Positions 45,736 through 54,405 are shown, counted from the first letter of the stretch. The stretch: 64,000 nt of DNA from Gordonia jacobaea (GCF_001186365.1 NZ_LDTZ01000017.1:186001-250000), one strand, 5' to 3'. Made by a program: numbers and translations. Notes: generated by a model not told the origin, from the letters alone.

Positions 45736-45772
45736 GGTTGCCCCGCGGTCCGAAGTGGACCGCGGGGCAACC
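45736..45772. terminator. Strong bidirectional terminator
   Basis: GGTTGCCCCGCGGTCC (45736-45751) pairs perfectly with GGACCGCGGGGCAACC (45757-45772) around a 5-base loop. AAA precedes the stem and CTCTTT follows it on the + strand. It lies between the convergent glucosylglycerate hydrolase and MFS genes and should terminate both. Confidence 0.9.
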
Positions 45773-45792
45773 TCTTTCGTATTGGGCGAGAC

Positions 45793-47067
45793 TCAGAACT
45801 CTTCCGCACCGACCAGCGCGGCGTCCTCGTCGACGTGGTGCGACTCCGCCGTCTTCGACTGCACGAACCCGACCGCGATCACGGCGACGGCGCAATAGCC
45901 GACGGCGAACCAGAACGGGGCCGCCGGAGCGAACCACTCCGCGAGGTAGGCAACCAACACGGCCGACGCCGCGCCGCCCATCCAACGCAGGAAGCTGTAG
46001 CCCGCACTGGCAACCGAACGCGGCTTGTTGGGGTCGGCCGACGACATCGCAACGCCGGTGAACAGCGTGTTGAGGATGCCCGACGGGAGACCCGAGAGCA
46101 CGATCGCGAGTCCGGTCAGCCACACCTGGTCGGTGGCGACACCGACCGCTGCGAGCGCCATGACGACGCCGTAGCCGACGATCGCGGTCATCACGCCACC
46201 GCGCTGTCCGATCCACTCGGCGAGACGCGGTCCGACGAAGACACCCGAGAGTGCGGTCAACAGACCCCAACCGAAGAACACCATGCCTGCCGGAATCGGC
46301 TTGAGTCCCATGGCAAGTGGGGCATACGCGATGACGGTGAACAGTGCGCCGGTGTAGAACGCCGAGCCGATCGACGTCAGCAGCAGGGTGCGGTTACGCA
46401 GCGCTTTGAGGGGGTCGACGATGCTGACCTCGACACGTTCGGAGCGCGGACCGTCGGACGGCAGCATGAACGCACACAGCACAGCACCGACCAGCATGAG
46501 GACTGCGGTACCCGCGAACGGTGCACGCCACGTCCACGCTCCGAGCAGTGCTCCGAGTAGCGGACCAACGGCCAGGCCGACGCCGAGCGCGGCCTCGTAC
46601 AGCAGGATCGCGCCGTGCTGCCCGCCCTTGGCCGCGCCGACGATGAACGCCAGTGCTGTCGCCATGAACAGCGCGTTGCCGAGTCCCCAGAGCACGCGCA
46701 TCGCGATGAGGTGGTCGATGTTGCCCGCGAACGTCGAGACGCCCGCTGCGATGACGATCAGTGCGAGGCCGACCGTCAGCGTGCGCTTGGGTCCGTAGCG
46801 GAACGCGGCCCAACCGGTGATCAGCATGGCGATCACCTGCACACCGAGGTAGACGGCGAAGAGCTGCGTCAGCTTCGACGGCGGCGCGTTCAGTTCCTCG
46901 CGGATCGTGTTCAGGATCGGATCGACGAGGCCGATGCCCATGAAGGCGATGACCGCAGCGAACGCGGTCACCCACACGGCTCGGGGCTGACCCTTGAAGG
47001 TCTCGATCAGTGAATGGGGGTTCTCCTCTGGCGCCGACTGCGTCGGCTTCTCCGTCGTGGTTGTCAC
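45793..47067 (-). CDS. MFS transporter
   Basis: 424 residues with 12 membrane segments. MFS features include AAFRYGPKRTLTVGLALI (motif A region), RVLWGLGNALFMATALAFIV and VVMALAAVGVATDQVW. The hydrophilic N-terminus is Thr/Glu-rich. It resembles the drug-resistance transporters of the DHA1 group. The start is GTG 47067. Its 5' region (47068-47157) holds two related segments around CTTTGGGA (47106-47123 and 47124-47143) that may bind the MarR protein whose gene lies 90 bp upstream on the same strand. The substrate is unknown. Confidence 0.88.
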   Translation of the reverse strand: MTTTTEKPTQSAPEENPHSLIETFKGQPRAVWVTAFAAVIAFMGIGLVDPILNTIREELNAPPSKLTQLFAVYLGVQVIAMLITGWAAFRYGPKRTLTVGLALIVIAAGVSTFAGNIDHLIAMRVLWGLGNALFMATALAFIVGAAKGGQHGAILLYEAALGVGLAVGPLLGALLGAWTWRAPFAGTAVLMLVGAVLCAFMLPSDGPRSERVEVSIVDPLKALRNRTLLLTSIGSAFYTGALFTVIAYAPLAMGLKPIPAGMVFFGWGLLTALSGVFVGPRLAEWIGQRGGVMTAIVGYGVVMALAAVGVATDQVWLTGLAIVLSGLPSGILNTLFTGVAMSSADPNKPRSVASAGYSFLRWMGGAASAVLVAYLAEWFAPAAPFWFAVGYCAVAVIAVGFVQSKTAESHHVDEDAALVGAEEF

Positions 47068-47157
47068 ATCTACCTCGTGTTCATTGTCGAAAGTTGTTGC
47101 TTACTAGAGTCTTTGGGACTACTACAGCCTTTGGGAACTGCTACTTCGCCGCTGCTT

Positions 47158-47616
47158 TTACTTCGCCGGGGTCGGGGACGGCGTCCCCTCGAGCTCGGCG
47201 TGCAGTGCCCGAAATGCGGGTGCCGCAGCGGCGAGCCGCGCCCGGTCGTCGTCGGAAAGCCGTTCGAGTGCCGCGGCGAGCGCGTCCTCGCGTTGCCCGC
47301 GAACCCGCTCGAGAACCTCGTGCCCGTGGTCGGTGAGCCGCACTAGCACGGCGCGTCGGTCATCGGGGTCGGGTGCACGAACCACTAGTCCGCTCTTGCA
47401 CAGGCCGTCGACCAGGGCTGTTGCCGTTGGCATGCGGATGGACTCGCGCTCGGCGAGTTCGCCCATGCGCATCGGTTCGTGGTCGACGATCGTGGCCAGC
47501 GCCGACGCCTGAGCAGCTGTGTACTCGGGAATCGGGGTGTGCCGACGCAACGCCAGGTAGAGCCGCGTCACGGAGGGGCGAAGCGCTCGGGCGATGTCTG
47601 CACTGTTCTCGGTCAC
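47158..47616 (-). CDS. MarR family transcriptional regulator
   Basis: 152 residues. The winged helix is plain: YTAAQASALATIVDHEPMRM, then GELAERESIRMPTATALVDG (recognition helix) and VVRAPDPDDRRAVLVRLTDH (wing with the conserved D-x-R-R). It probably represses itself and the MFS gene downstream. The upstream region (47617-47674) is notably AT-rich for this genome (TAGTAACTCTAATACTTAGG and following), marking the divergent promoter shared with the PLDc_N gene, but I find no strong palindrome in it. Confidence 0.9.
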   Translation of the reverse strand: MTENSADIARALRPSVTRLYLALRRHTPIPEYTAAQASALATIVDHEPMRMGELAERESIRMPTATALVDGLCKSGLVVRAPDPDDRRAVLVRLTDHGHEVLERVRGQREDALAAALERLSDDDRARLAAAAPAFRALHAELEGTPSPTPAK

Positions 47617-47674
47617 GTTTAGTAACTCTAATACTTAGGCTTATGAAATAAAAGTCGAACGGTAGTGTGGCGCT

Positions 47675-47893
47675 GTGACTCGTGACACGAAGAAGAAGCT
47701 CACCCCGGCGAAGCGCGCACTGATCAGCGTCGCCGCCGTCGCGCAGTTCGCCCTGCAGGGCTACGCCCTACGCGACCTCAAGAAGCGCCCCGCCGAGCAG
47801 GTCCGCGGCCCCAAGAAGGCCTGGGCCGCAGCGAGTTTCATCAACTACATCGGCCCGATCGCGTACCTGGGCTTCGGGCGCAAGTCGGCGTAG
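47675..47893 (+). CDS. Small PLDc_N-domain membrane protein
   Basis: 72 residues. A basic N-terminus precedes two hydrophobic segments (~17-30 and ~52-66). ALRDLKKRPAEQVRGPKKAW and NYIGPIAYLGFGRK match the PLDc_N domain found alone in small actinobacterial membrane proteins and at the start of cardiolipin synthases. It has no catalytic domain. The start is GTG 47675. Function is unknown. Confidence 0.78.
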   Translation: MTRDTKKKLTPAKRALISVAAVAQFALQGYALRDLKKRPAEQVRGPKKAWAAASFINYIGPIAYLGFGRKSA

Positions 47894-47909
47894 GGGCGTC
47901 CGGGAGCGC

Positions 47910-47983
47910 GCAGAAAACCGCACCTCTCGGGCCCTCCGCACGTACCGGTACGTGCGAGCGACCCACGGGACGTAACTTTCTGC
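47910..47983. repeat. 74-bp element, copy 1
   Basis: Best-preserved palindrome: CGCACGTACCGGTACGTGCG (47937-47956) is perfect over 20 bp. Terminal repeats are GCAGAAA and TTTCTGC. Confidence 0.88.
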
Positions 47984-48072
47984 GGGGTGCGGCAACCGGC
48001 CCGCAGAAGCGTGGCGCGCAGTCACTAGGGCGCGCGCGGCAACGCAGCGCGGCCTGCAGCAACGGGGCGCCC

Positions 48073-48146
48073 GCAGAAAACCGCACCCCTCGGGCCTTCC
48101 ACACGTACCGGTACATGCGAGTGACCCACCGGACGTAACTTTCTGC
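48073..48146. repeat. 74-bp element, copy 2
   Basis: Terminal repeats are intact; the centre reads CACGTACCGGTACATG, with one mismatch against perfect symmetry beyond GTACCGGTAC. Confidence 0.88.
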
Positions 48147-48253
48147 GGGGTGCGGCGCGCCCGCGCGCAGTGGCCGAGCGTGCAGCAACGTAGCGCGTGC
48201 AGCAGGCGGTCGCGCAGACTGCAGCAACGGGGCGCGCGCACCGACGGGCGCGC

Positions 48254-48327
48254 GCAGAAAACTGCACCACTCGGGTCGCCCACACGTACCGGTACACGCG
48301 AGCGGCCCACCGGACGTAACTTTCTGC
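48254..48327. repeat. 74-bp element, copy 3
   Basis: Terminal repeats are intact; the centre reads CACGTACCGGTACACG. It is followed, like copy 1, by a spacer beginning GGGGTGCGGCAACCGGCCCG. Confidence 0.88.
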
Positions 48328-48426
48328 GGGGTGCGGCAACCGGCCCGCAGAAGCGTGGCGCGCGACGGCCGGAGCCGCAGTAGCGTGCGCAGTCACCCAC
48401 CGGGGCGCGCGCACTGACGGGCGCCC

Positions 48427-48500
48427 GCAGAAAACTACACCCCTCGGCTCACCCGCACGTACCGGTACATGCGAGCGGCCCACAGGGCGTCACTTTCTGC
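48427..48500. repeat. 74-bp element, copy 4 (most diverged)
   Basis: Terminal repeats are intact, but the right half has CACAGGGCGTCACTTTCTGC where the others have a GGACGTAACTTTCTGC ending. The GGGGTGCGG that follows the other copies is missing. Confidence 0.85.
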
Positions 48501-48541
48501 GCAGCGCCGACCCGACGACCGGGCGCCAGGCCGACCAGAGC

Positions 48542-50599
48542 CTAGAACCGGCCCCCGACGCCGATGCGGCCCGAGCTCGACGACCCGCCGAACGAGCCGG
48601 GGCTGCGGCCGCCGCCGCTGGTGTAGCCGCCACCGCCGAAGCCGCCCCCGAACCCTCCGCCGTAGCCGCCGCCGCGCATCGATCCGCGCAGGAAGCTGTC
48701 GACCAGGATGCCGCCGAGTACCGCACCCGTGGCCGCTGATCCGGTGCTCGATCGCGGCTGCTGACTCTGCTGCCAACTCACCACGTCGCCCTGTGCGGCC
48801 ATGAGTGCTTGGTCGGCGAGCGAGCCGGCTCGACGCGCCGCATCGGTCGACGCGGTCGGGTCGCTCTGCGCGGTCGTGTTGGCCGACTGCAGCAGGCGCT
48901 GTGCTTCGGCGAGGCGGGTGCGTGCGGTCGACCCGATGGCGCCGCGTCGAGTTGAAATGAAGTCCGACGCCGCGGTGACCTTGGCCTGCGCGCTGGTCAG
49001 CGCAGCGGTGAGTACTTCGGTTCGCTGCTTGCGCTGTGCCAATGCGCCGCGGGCGGCATCGAGCGCGTCGTCGAGGTCGGCGTCGGCGTCGACCAGTGCG
49101 GTGAACACTCCCAAGAGGTCCTGGTCTGTCCCGGACTTGGCGCGTTCGAGCGCCGTGGTGGCCGATGCGACCGCTGTCGCCAACTCCGGCCCGCCATCCG
49201 ATGACAGCCCGGACGCCTCCTGCAACTCGCCCTCGACCTCGGCGATCAGCGCGGGAAGCTGGGTGTGCGCGGCGGCGATATTGGTGTCGGCGTTGTCGAT
49301 CGCGTCGAGGAGCTTGTCGGCCTGGCCGATGGCGCCCTCCGCCGAGCGGATCGCGGCAACGGCTGCACCCTGCTCGCCGACGGGACGCGCGATCGCCGCA
49401 CGACCCTGATCCGCGCTGCTCTCGGCAAATCCGATCTCCTGCGCGGCAAGGTCGACGTTGTGCTCAATCGAGTGCAACGTCGGCGCGCCGTACTTCTGCG
49501 TCAGCGTCGCGAGTTGGCCGGAGGCACCCTCGAGGCGCGCTCGCAGCGCGACGAGTTGCTGCGTGATCTGAGCGAATCGGGTGTCGGCGTTGATCAACAG
49601 GTTGCGCATCTCGTCGAAGGCCGAGACCTGCTCGTCGAGTGCGGCGTCGACGTCGGTGCAGGTTGTGATGATCTGCACCAGCATCGAGCGTCGTTCGTCG
49701 GGTGTCTCCGGGATGTCGTCGTCGAGTCGTTGTCGAAGCGAGAACGATGTCGCGAGACCACGTTTCGCCGCGTCGAGCGCCTGCGTGAAGGGTGCGGTCT
49801 GGGCTGGACCGAACTCGTCGACGGCCAACCGCAACTCCTCCTCGCTGGTGCGGATCGCGTTGTCGGTGTCGGTCAAGACCTCGCGCGACCAGGGTTCGAG
49901 TACTTCGATCGGCTGTGACAGCAGTTCGTCGCCGGTGAGTTCCTGTTCGCGAACGGAGTCGAGCTGCGACTCGAACTTCTGCTTTCGACGCCGCCGCGAA
50001 TAGAGGTACGCGCCACCGCCGCCGACGACCGCGACACCACCGACCGCTCCGGTGACGATCGCGGCGGTATGCGACGGCGTGAGTGCCGAGCCGAGACCGT
50101 TCGCGGCGCCGACGGCCGCGCCCGGCCAGTCCGACTTCTTGAGCGCGGGCACGATGTTGTCCTGGGCGATCGAATCCAGCGTCGAACGGTCGAGACCGTC
50201 GACCGAATCGGGTGCGTCGAAGCGGTACGCGCGGTCGTCGGTGGCGACGGCGAGTAGCACGTCGTGCTCGCCGAGGTCGCTCATCTGCACGGTCTGCGAA
50301 CCCCACTGCTCGCTGCCGAGCCCGTTGAACGTCTTGACGTAGACGACCCACAACTGCACGCCGTGGTCGCTGTAAAGCGTCTCGACGGCTTGCTGCACAC
50401 GTGTGCGATCCGACGATGAGAGCGCGTCGGCGGGGTCGGTGACCTGGTCGGGTAGCCGCATCGGCGGCTCGGCGTGCGCAGAGTCCGCGGCCAGTGAAGT
50501 ACTCACCACCGCAAGCATGAGGAGTGCTCCGACAATCAGCACACGCAGGAGAACGCGCGGGTCCGTGATGTTCTTTCCGACAGCAAGCGGTCTGAGCAT
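48542..50599 (-). CDS. TPM domain-containing membrane protein
   Basis: 685 residues. A signal peptide or anchor (~15-45) leads into a TPM domain (~50-185: VTDPADALSSSDRTRVQQAV, GVQLWVVYVKTF). One membrane helix follows (~197-215, IVTGAVGGVAVVGGGGAYLY), then a long alpha-helical coiled-coil-like region (~225-600). The C-terminus is a Gly-rich tail (GGGYGGGFGGGFGGGG). TPM domains are proposed to have phosphatase activity or act in photosystem repair; the actinobacterial family with the long helical part (Rv2345-like) has no known role. The Gly tail is typical of this family. Confidence 0.88.
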   Translation of the reverse strand: MLRPLAVGKNITDPRVLLRVLIVGALLMLAVVSTSLAADSAHAEPPMRLPDQVTDPADALSSSDRTRVQQAVETLYSDHGVQLWVVYVKTFNGLGSEQWGSQTVQMSDLGEHDVLLAVATDDRAYRFDAPDSVDGLDRSTLDSIAQDNIVPALKKSDWPGAAVGAANGLGSALTPSHTAAIVTGAVGGVAVVGGGGAYLYSRRRRKQKFESQLDSVREQELTGDELLSQPIEVLEPWSREVLTDTDNAIRTSEEELRLAVDEFGPAQTAPFTQALDAAKRGLATSFSLRQRLDDDIPETPDERRSMLVQIITTCTDVDAALDEQVSAFDEMRNLLINADTRFAQITQQLVALRARLEGASGQLATLTQKYGAPTLHSIEHNVDLAAQEIGFAESSADQGRAAIARPVGEQGAAVAAIRSAEGAIGQADKLLDAIDNADTNIAAAHTQLPALIAEVEGELQEASGLSSDGGPELATAVASATTALERAKSGTDQDLLGVFTALVDADADLDDALDAARGALAQRKQRTEVLTAALTSAQAKVTAASDFISTRRGAIGSTARTRLAEAQRLLQSANTTAQSDPTASTDAARRAGSLADQALMAAQGDVVSWQQSQQPRSSTGSAATGAVLGGILVDSFLRGSMRGGGYGGGFGGGFGGGGYTSGGGRSPGSFGGSSSSGRIGVGGRF

Positions 50600-50719
50600 G
50601 TCATCAAATCTAGGCCGTTGACGCCGTCGGACCGAAGGCAGCCACGCCCGTCTCGGGGCAATTGCCCCGATCGCCCGACGAACGTCGCGTAACAGCAGTG
50701 CCCCGCCGGGGCTCGCCGC

Positions 50720-51517
50720 TCAGGCCGCCGCTGTACGACGTCGCTTCGCCGGCAACGGGATCTGTGCCGACGTCGTGTGCTGGTAGTCGGCGTACTCGGG
50801 ATATTTCGACAGCGTCAGCGACTCGGTGAACTTGGTAGAGCCGACGAACAGCAGCGTCAGCAGCACCGCGCCGACGATCGTCGGCTGCAGGATCGCCCCC
50901 GCGGCCACGGCGCCGAACAGGTAGATCACCCACCACTGGGCCTGCTCGAAGAAGTAGTTCGGGTGCCGCGAGTAGTGGAACAGCCCGGTCGTGCAGAACC
51001 GCGTCGACGTCTGGCCAGCGGTCTTGCGCGCGTGGAACTCCCACTGCTGCTGGTCGGCCGTGGCCTCCCCGGCGAGGAACGCCAGGAAGGCCACCGCGAG
51101 CACGACGTCGAGCACACCGAAACCGCCCGGATCTCGCTGCGCGGTGTAGCCGGGCAGCGTGATCAACACGAGCAGCAGGTTCTGGTAGATCACGATGAAG
51201 AACAGGTTGAACAACCAGAATTGCCACTTACTCATTCGGGAGCGCAGCACGGCCCAGCGGTAGTCCTCGGTGCCGGTGTACCCGCCGCGTCGGGCGAAGT
51301 TGAACGTCAGACGGATACCCCACACCGTCACGAGCACAGCCATCACCGTCACGCGGGCGTCGAAGTGGCTGTATGCCGCGAACACCCAGAGGTAGATGAC
51401 AGGCGCGATCGACCAGATGCGGTCGACCCAGGACGTGTCGCCGGTGATCAACGACGCGACCCAGCAGCCAAGCGAGATGACACCCGCGATGATCGCGACG
51501 ACGGCGAGGCTCGACAT
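50720..51517 (-). CDS. DUF1295 family membrane protein (steroid 5-alpha-reductase C-terminal-like)
   Basis: 265 residues, seven membrane segments. The DUF1295 signature is visible in DTSWVDRIWSIAPVIYLWVF near the N-terminus and in FCTTGLFHYSRHPNYFFEQA, the NADPH-binding part shared with steroid 5-alpha-reductases and isoprenylcysteine methyltransferases. It probably reduces a lipid double bond, though some relatives are uncharacterised. Its stop lies 120 bp from the TPM gene, and 11 bp separate its start from the stop of the LLM oxidoreductase gene upstream, so the LLM gene and this one likely form an operon. Confidence 0.87.
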   Translation of the reverse strand: MSSLAVVAIIAGVISLGCWVASLITGDTSWVDRIWSIAPVIYLWVFAAYSHFDARVTVMAVLVTVWGIRLTFNFARRGGYTGTEDYRWAVLRSRMSKWQFWLFNLFFIVIYQNLLLVLITLPGYTAQRDPGGFGVLDVVLAVAFLAFLAGEATADQQQWEFHARKTAGQTSTRFCTTGLFHYSRHPNYFFEQAQWWVIYLFGAVAAGAILQPTIVGAVLLTLLFVGSTKFTESLTLSKYPEYADYQHTTSAQIPLPAKRRRTAAA

Positions 51518-51528
51518 ATCGACTCAGT

Positions 51529-52311
51529 TCATCCGCGCCAGCGGCACAGGGCTTCGACGGCCGTCAGGTCGTAGTCGGGCCCGGTGGTGCCGACGGTGAT
51601 CAGTGAGACGCCCTCGGCGCTGATGGCGTCGGCGGTGCGCACCAGTTCCTCGACGTCGCCGGTGAACGGGATGCCCGCCGACCGCTCGATGGTCTCGGGG
51701 TCGCGGCCGATCTCCTCGCAGTACCCCGAGAGCACCTTGGTCTTGTGCCGGTATGTCTCGACGTCGTTGAAGCCGTGCCAGGCGTCGGCGTACTTCGCGA
51801 CGAGCGGGAGGGTCTTCTTCTCACCGCTGCCACCGATGAGGACCGGAATGTGCCGGGTGGGTTGGGGATTGAGCTTCTCGAACCGTGAGGCGATCCGCGG
51901 GAGTGCATCGCCCAGCTCGCCGATGCGGCTGCCCTTGGTGCCGAAGTCGTAGCCGTACTCGTCGTAGTCCTTCTCGAACCAGCCCGCGCCGATACCGAGG
52001 ATGAGTCGGCCACCGGAGATGTGGTCGACGGTGCGCGCCATGTCGGCCAGCAGGTCGGGATTGCGGTACGAGTTGCACGTGACGAGCGCACCGATCTCGA
52101 CGCGTTCGGTCTGCTCGGCCCACGCGCCGAGCATGGTCCAACATTCGAAATGCGCCCCGTCGGGGTCGCCGTAGAGCGGATAGAAGTGGTCCCAGTTGAA
52201 GATGATGTCGACGCCGAGGTCTTCTGCCCGCAAGACCGCGTCGCGGATCAGCGAGTAGTCGGGGGCGTGCTGCGGCTGGATCTGGACTCCGATGCGAATG
52301 GGAAATGCCAT
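51529..52311 (-). CDS. LLM class F420-dependent oxidoreductase
   Basis: About 260 residues, a short luciferase-like TIM barrel. GVQIQPQHAPDYSLIRDAVL, FNWDHFYPLYGDPDGAHFEC, then GRLILGIGAGWFEKDYDEYG match mycobacterial F420-dependent LLM enzymes. It would use reduced F420 for hydride transfer to an unknown substrate. ATG 52311 is chosen; the frame is open upstream only through the repeat cluster. It heads a likely operon with the DUF1295 gene. Its promoter must lie in or near the dispersed repeats at 52385-52630. Confidence 0.9.
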   Translation of the reverse strand: MAFPIRIGVQIQPQHAPDYSLIRDAVLRAEDLGVDIIFNWDHFYPLYGDPDGAHFECWTMLGAWAEQTERVEIGALVTCNSYRNPDLLADMARTVDHISGGRLILGIGAGWFEKDYDEYGYDFGTKGSRIGELGDALPRIASRFEKLNPQPTRHIPVLIGGSGEKKTLPLVAKYADAWHGFNDVETYRHKTKVLSGYCEEIGRDPETIERSAGIPFTGDVEELVRTADAISAEGVSLITVGTTGPDYDLTAVEALCRWRG

Positions 52312-52384
52312 GTCTCCCAGTCTGCCCCTCCACCGCCGCCGCGTCGATGACCGACTTTCGGTGCCCGAGCGCACTCCCGCTGCC

Positions 52385-52630
52385 CGCTGGTCGAGCACCC
52401 CTGCTCGCTGGTCGAGCGCCCACCCCCACGCTGGTCGAGCCCACCCACCGCTGGTCGAGCCCACCCCCACGCTGGTCGACCTTGTCGAGACCCCCGCTCG
52501 CCGGTCGAGCCCACCCTCCGCTGCTCGAGCGCCCACCCCGCTGCTCGAGCGCCCACCCCGCTGGTCGAGCTTGTCGAGACCACCCCGCTGGTCGAGCCCG
52601 TGTCCCGCTGGTCGAGCTCGTCGAGACCAC
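52385..52630. repeat. Cluster of TGGTCGAG-type repeats between LLM and methyltransferase genes
   Basis: About a dozen CGCTGGTCGAG-type cores with short C-rich spacers; three units are longer, reading TGGTC..CTTGTCGAGAC or CTCGTCGAGACC. Some cores are diverged (CTGCTCGAG, CCGGTCGAG). The cluster fills most of the 378-bp gap 52312-52689 between divergent genes; the rest contains no other recognisable feature. Confidence 0.85.
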
Positions 52631-52689
52631 TTCTTGCCTCCGGCGCAACCCTGCTCGACGCCGCGCGGCGGCCGTGCCACGCTCGACGC

Positions 52690-53352
52690 ATGAGCACTGC
52701 ACACGGTCAGCAGAACACCGGCGACCAGAATCCGCACACGGCGGCCGAGTGGGACGCGAGGTACGCCGACACCGAGCGCCTCTGGACGTCGAACGTGAAT
52801 CCCTCCTTGATCGCCGAGGCCTCCGACCTCGCGCCGAGCACCGCGCTCGACGTCGGAAGTGGTGAAGGTGCTGACGCTCGCTGGCTCGCCGAGCGCGGCT
52901 GGCAGGTTACGGCGATCGACATCTCGCAGGTCGCCGTCGACCGCGCTCGGGAGAGCTTCCCCGGTCCCGAGATCACCTGGCTGCAAGCAGATCTCGTCGT
53001 CGACGAGGTCCCGGGTCGCGACTTCGGGCTTGTCGCGGCGCACTACTTCCCCATCCTCGCCGAAAACCGTGCGGTGGCAAAGAAACTCGTCGACGCTGTC
53101 GGGCCGGGCGGCTCACTGCTGGTCGTTGGACACGCGCCAGAGGGCGTGCGCGCGCACGGATTCGACCCCGCCGACTACGTGCAACCGGACGACATCGCGA
53201 CACTGCTCGAGGGCCGGTCCACGGACGGTGAATCCAAAGAAGGTGGCTGGGAGATCCTCACCCACGAGACTCGTCCGCGCGGCATCCCCGCGGGCGGCGG
53301 GCACCACATCGACGACGTGGTGCTGCACGCGCGCAGGTTGCCCGCCAGATAA
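52690..53352 (+). CDS. Class I SAM-dependent methyltransferase
   Basis: 220 residues. Motif I is ALDVGSGEGADARWLAERGW, followed by VTAIDISQVAVDRARE (motif II acidic residue) and TWLQADLV. The C-terminal part contains RGIPAGGGHHIDDVVLHAR. This small methyltransferase family often acts on small molecules such as thiols, halides or tellurite (compare TehB), but the substrate is unknown. ATG 52690 is chosen; the open frame upstream is repeat sequence. It is convergent with the aldo/keto reductase gene (7 bp apart). Confidence 0.9.
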   Translation: MSTAHGQQNTGDQNPHTAAEWDARYADTERLWTSNVNPSLIAEASDLAPSTALDVGSGEGADARWLAERGWQVTAIDISQVAVDRARESFPGPEITWLQADLVVDEVPGRDFGLVAAHYFPILAENRAVAKKLVDAVGPGGSLLVVGHAPEGVRAHGFDPADYVQPDDIATLLEGRSTDGESKEGGWEILTHETRPRGIPAGGGHHIDDVVLHARRLPAR

Positions 53353-53359
53353 GCCCGCT

Positions 53360-54322
53360 CTAGCTCCAGTCGCGCTGCGACCGCTTCGACCAGTAGTCGG
53401 CCGGCGGCTCGGGGTGCGCGACGAGTTCCGCGAGAACTGCGGGTTCGAGTGTCACGGTGCTCGCGGCGACGTTGCTGTCGACCTGCTCGACGCTCACCGC
53501 ACCTGACAACACGTATGCGGCCCACGGCTGGGCCAGCGCGGCCGCCAACGCGACCTGGTCGGCGGGCACATCCAGTTCGGCCGCAACACGGTCGACGGCG
53601 CGTCGGGCGTCGGAATCGTCGTCGACGCCGGGCGCCAACCGACCGTTGGCCATACCCTCCTTCACGACCACCGACAGGCCCGCCTCCGCGGCCTCCGCCA
53701 GCGCTGGGCCCACCGACGTCTCCAGCAGATTCCACGTCGACTGGAGGACTCCGAAGAGCGGCGCTCCGCCGATCTCGATCGAGATCGCTTGTCGCACAAC
53801 GTCGGCCTGCGACGGGCCCGACGTCGAGAAGCCGATGCGGTAGCCGTCGTCGCGCACTCGGGCGAGAGCGTCGAGCAGTGCGGGGTTGCTCAGTGCCGGG
53901 CTGTCGGGTGTCAGTGAGTGGATCTGGTAGATGGAGAGTGCTTCGCCGAGTATCGAGTGGCTCGCCGTCCACTGGTCGACGAATTCGCCGAGACTGTGGT
54001 CCTTCACCTCGTGGACCGCGGCGTCGAGTTCCCATTCGCCGACGTAGCGGTAACCCCACTTCGAGGCGACGACCACGTCGTCGACGTCGGGTCGATCACT
54101 CAACCAGTCCGCGAGGAACTGCTCCGACAATCCGTACGACCGCGCACAGTCGAGGTAGCGCACCCCGTCGGCGTAGGCGGCGTCGAGCACTGCGTACGTG
54201 CGCGCACGCATGTCCTCGATGCTGCGTTCGTCGCCGAGGTCGTAGTCTCGGCCCGTCGTGATGTATGCCGGACGGCCGACGGCTGCCAGGCCCAGTCCGA
54301 TTGTGGCACTTGGTGTTGTCAC
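53360..54322 (-). CDS. Aldo/keto reductase
   Basis: 320 residues, a TIM-barrel NADPH oxidoreductase. The catalytic tetrad is readable: Asp58, Tyr63 (DCARSYGLSE), Lys88 (VASKWGYRY) and His135 (IYQIHSLT). The C-terminal helix VDRVAAELDVPADQVALAAA is typical of the group that includes L-galactose dehydrogenase-like enzymes. The start is GTG 54322 with GAGG seven bases upstream. It overlaps the stop of a possible 18-codon leader frame as GTGA. The substrate is unknown. Confidence 0.9.
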   Translation of the reverse strand: MTTPSATIGLGLAAVGRPAYITTGRDYDLGDERSIEDMRARTYAVLDAAYADGVRYLDCARSYGLSEQFLADWLSDRPDVDDVVVASKWGYRYVGEWELDAAVHEVKDHSLGEFVDQWTASHSILGEALSIYQIHSLTPDSPALSNPALLDALARVRDDGYRIGFSTSGPSQADVVRQAISIEIGGAPLFGVLQSTWNLLETSVGPALAEAAEAGLSVVVKEGMANGRLAPGVDDDSDARRAVDRVAAELDVPADQVALAAALAQPWAAYVLSGAVSVEQVDSNVAASTVTLEPAVLAELVAHPEPPADYWSKRSQRDWS

Positions 54323-54405
54323 TTCTCGACCTCGTAAACCCCGTCGACGGTGTTCGCTCGCGTGATGACCTGCATGCGTTCGAGTCTATCGAGCGACGCT
54401 GCTCA

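Larger units (their letters stand above)
47910..48500. repeat. Array of four 74-bp palindromic elements
   Basis: The 648-bp stretch 47894-48541 between two genes holds four elements of exactly 74 bp at 47910, 48073, 48254 and 48427. Each begins GCAGAAA and ends TTTCTGC, a 7-bp terminal inverted repeat, and has GTACCGGTAC at its centre. Start-to-start distances are 163, 181 and 173 bp. The spacers are GC-rich and partly repeated too (CAACCGGCCCGCAGAAGCGT at about 47993 and 48336). No coding sequence, transposase or cas gene is associated. Minus-strand frames stay open through it, but the peptides are repeats of the element. Confidence 0.88.

Noticed and set aside
47768..48483. Long minus-strand open frames through the 74-bp array
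   Set aside because: The predicted peptides are only translations of the repeat and spacers in several frames, with no ribosome site or domain.
47910..48500. Regularly spaced repeats resembling a CRISPR array
   Set aside because: The repeats are 74 bp and palindromic, the spacers are over 85 bp and partly repeated, and no cas gene is near.
52248..52865. Open frames on both strands through the TGGTCGAG cluster (52.3-52.8 kb)
   Set aside because: They consist of repeat-derived peptides such as LVELVETT and VVSTSSTSG, which come from the dispersed repeat in any frame.
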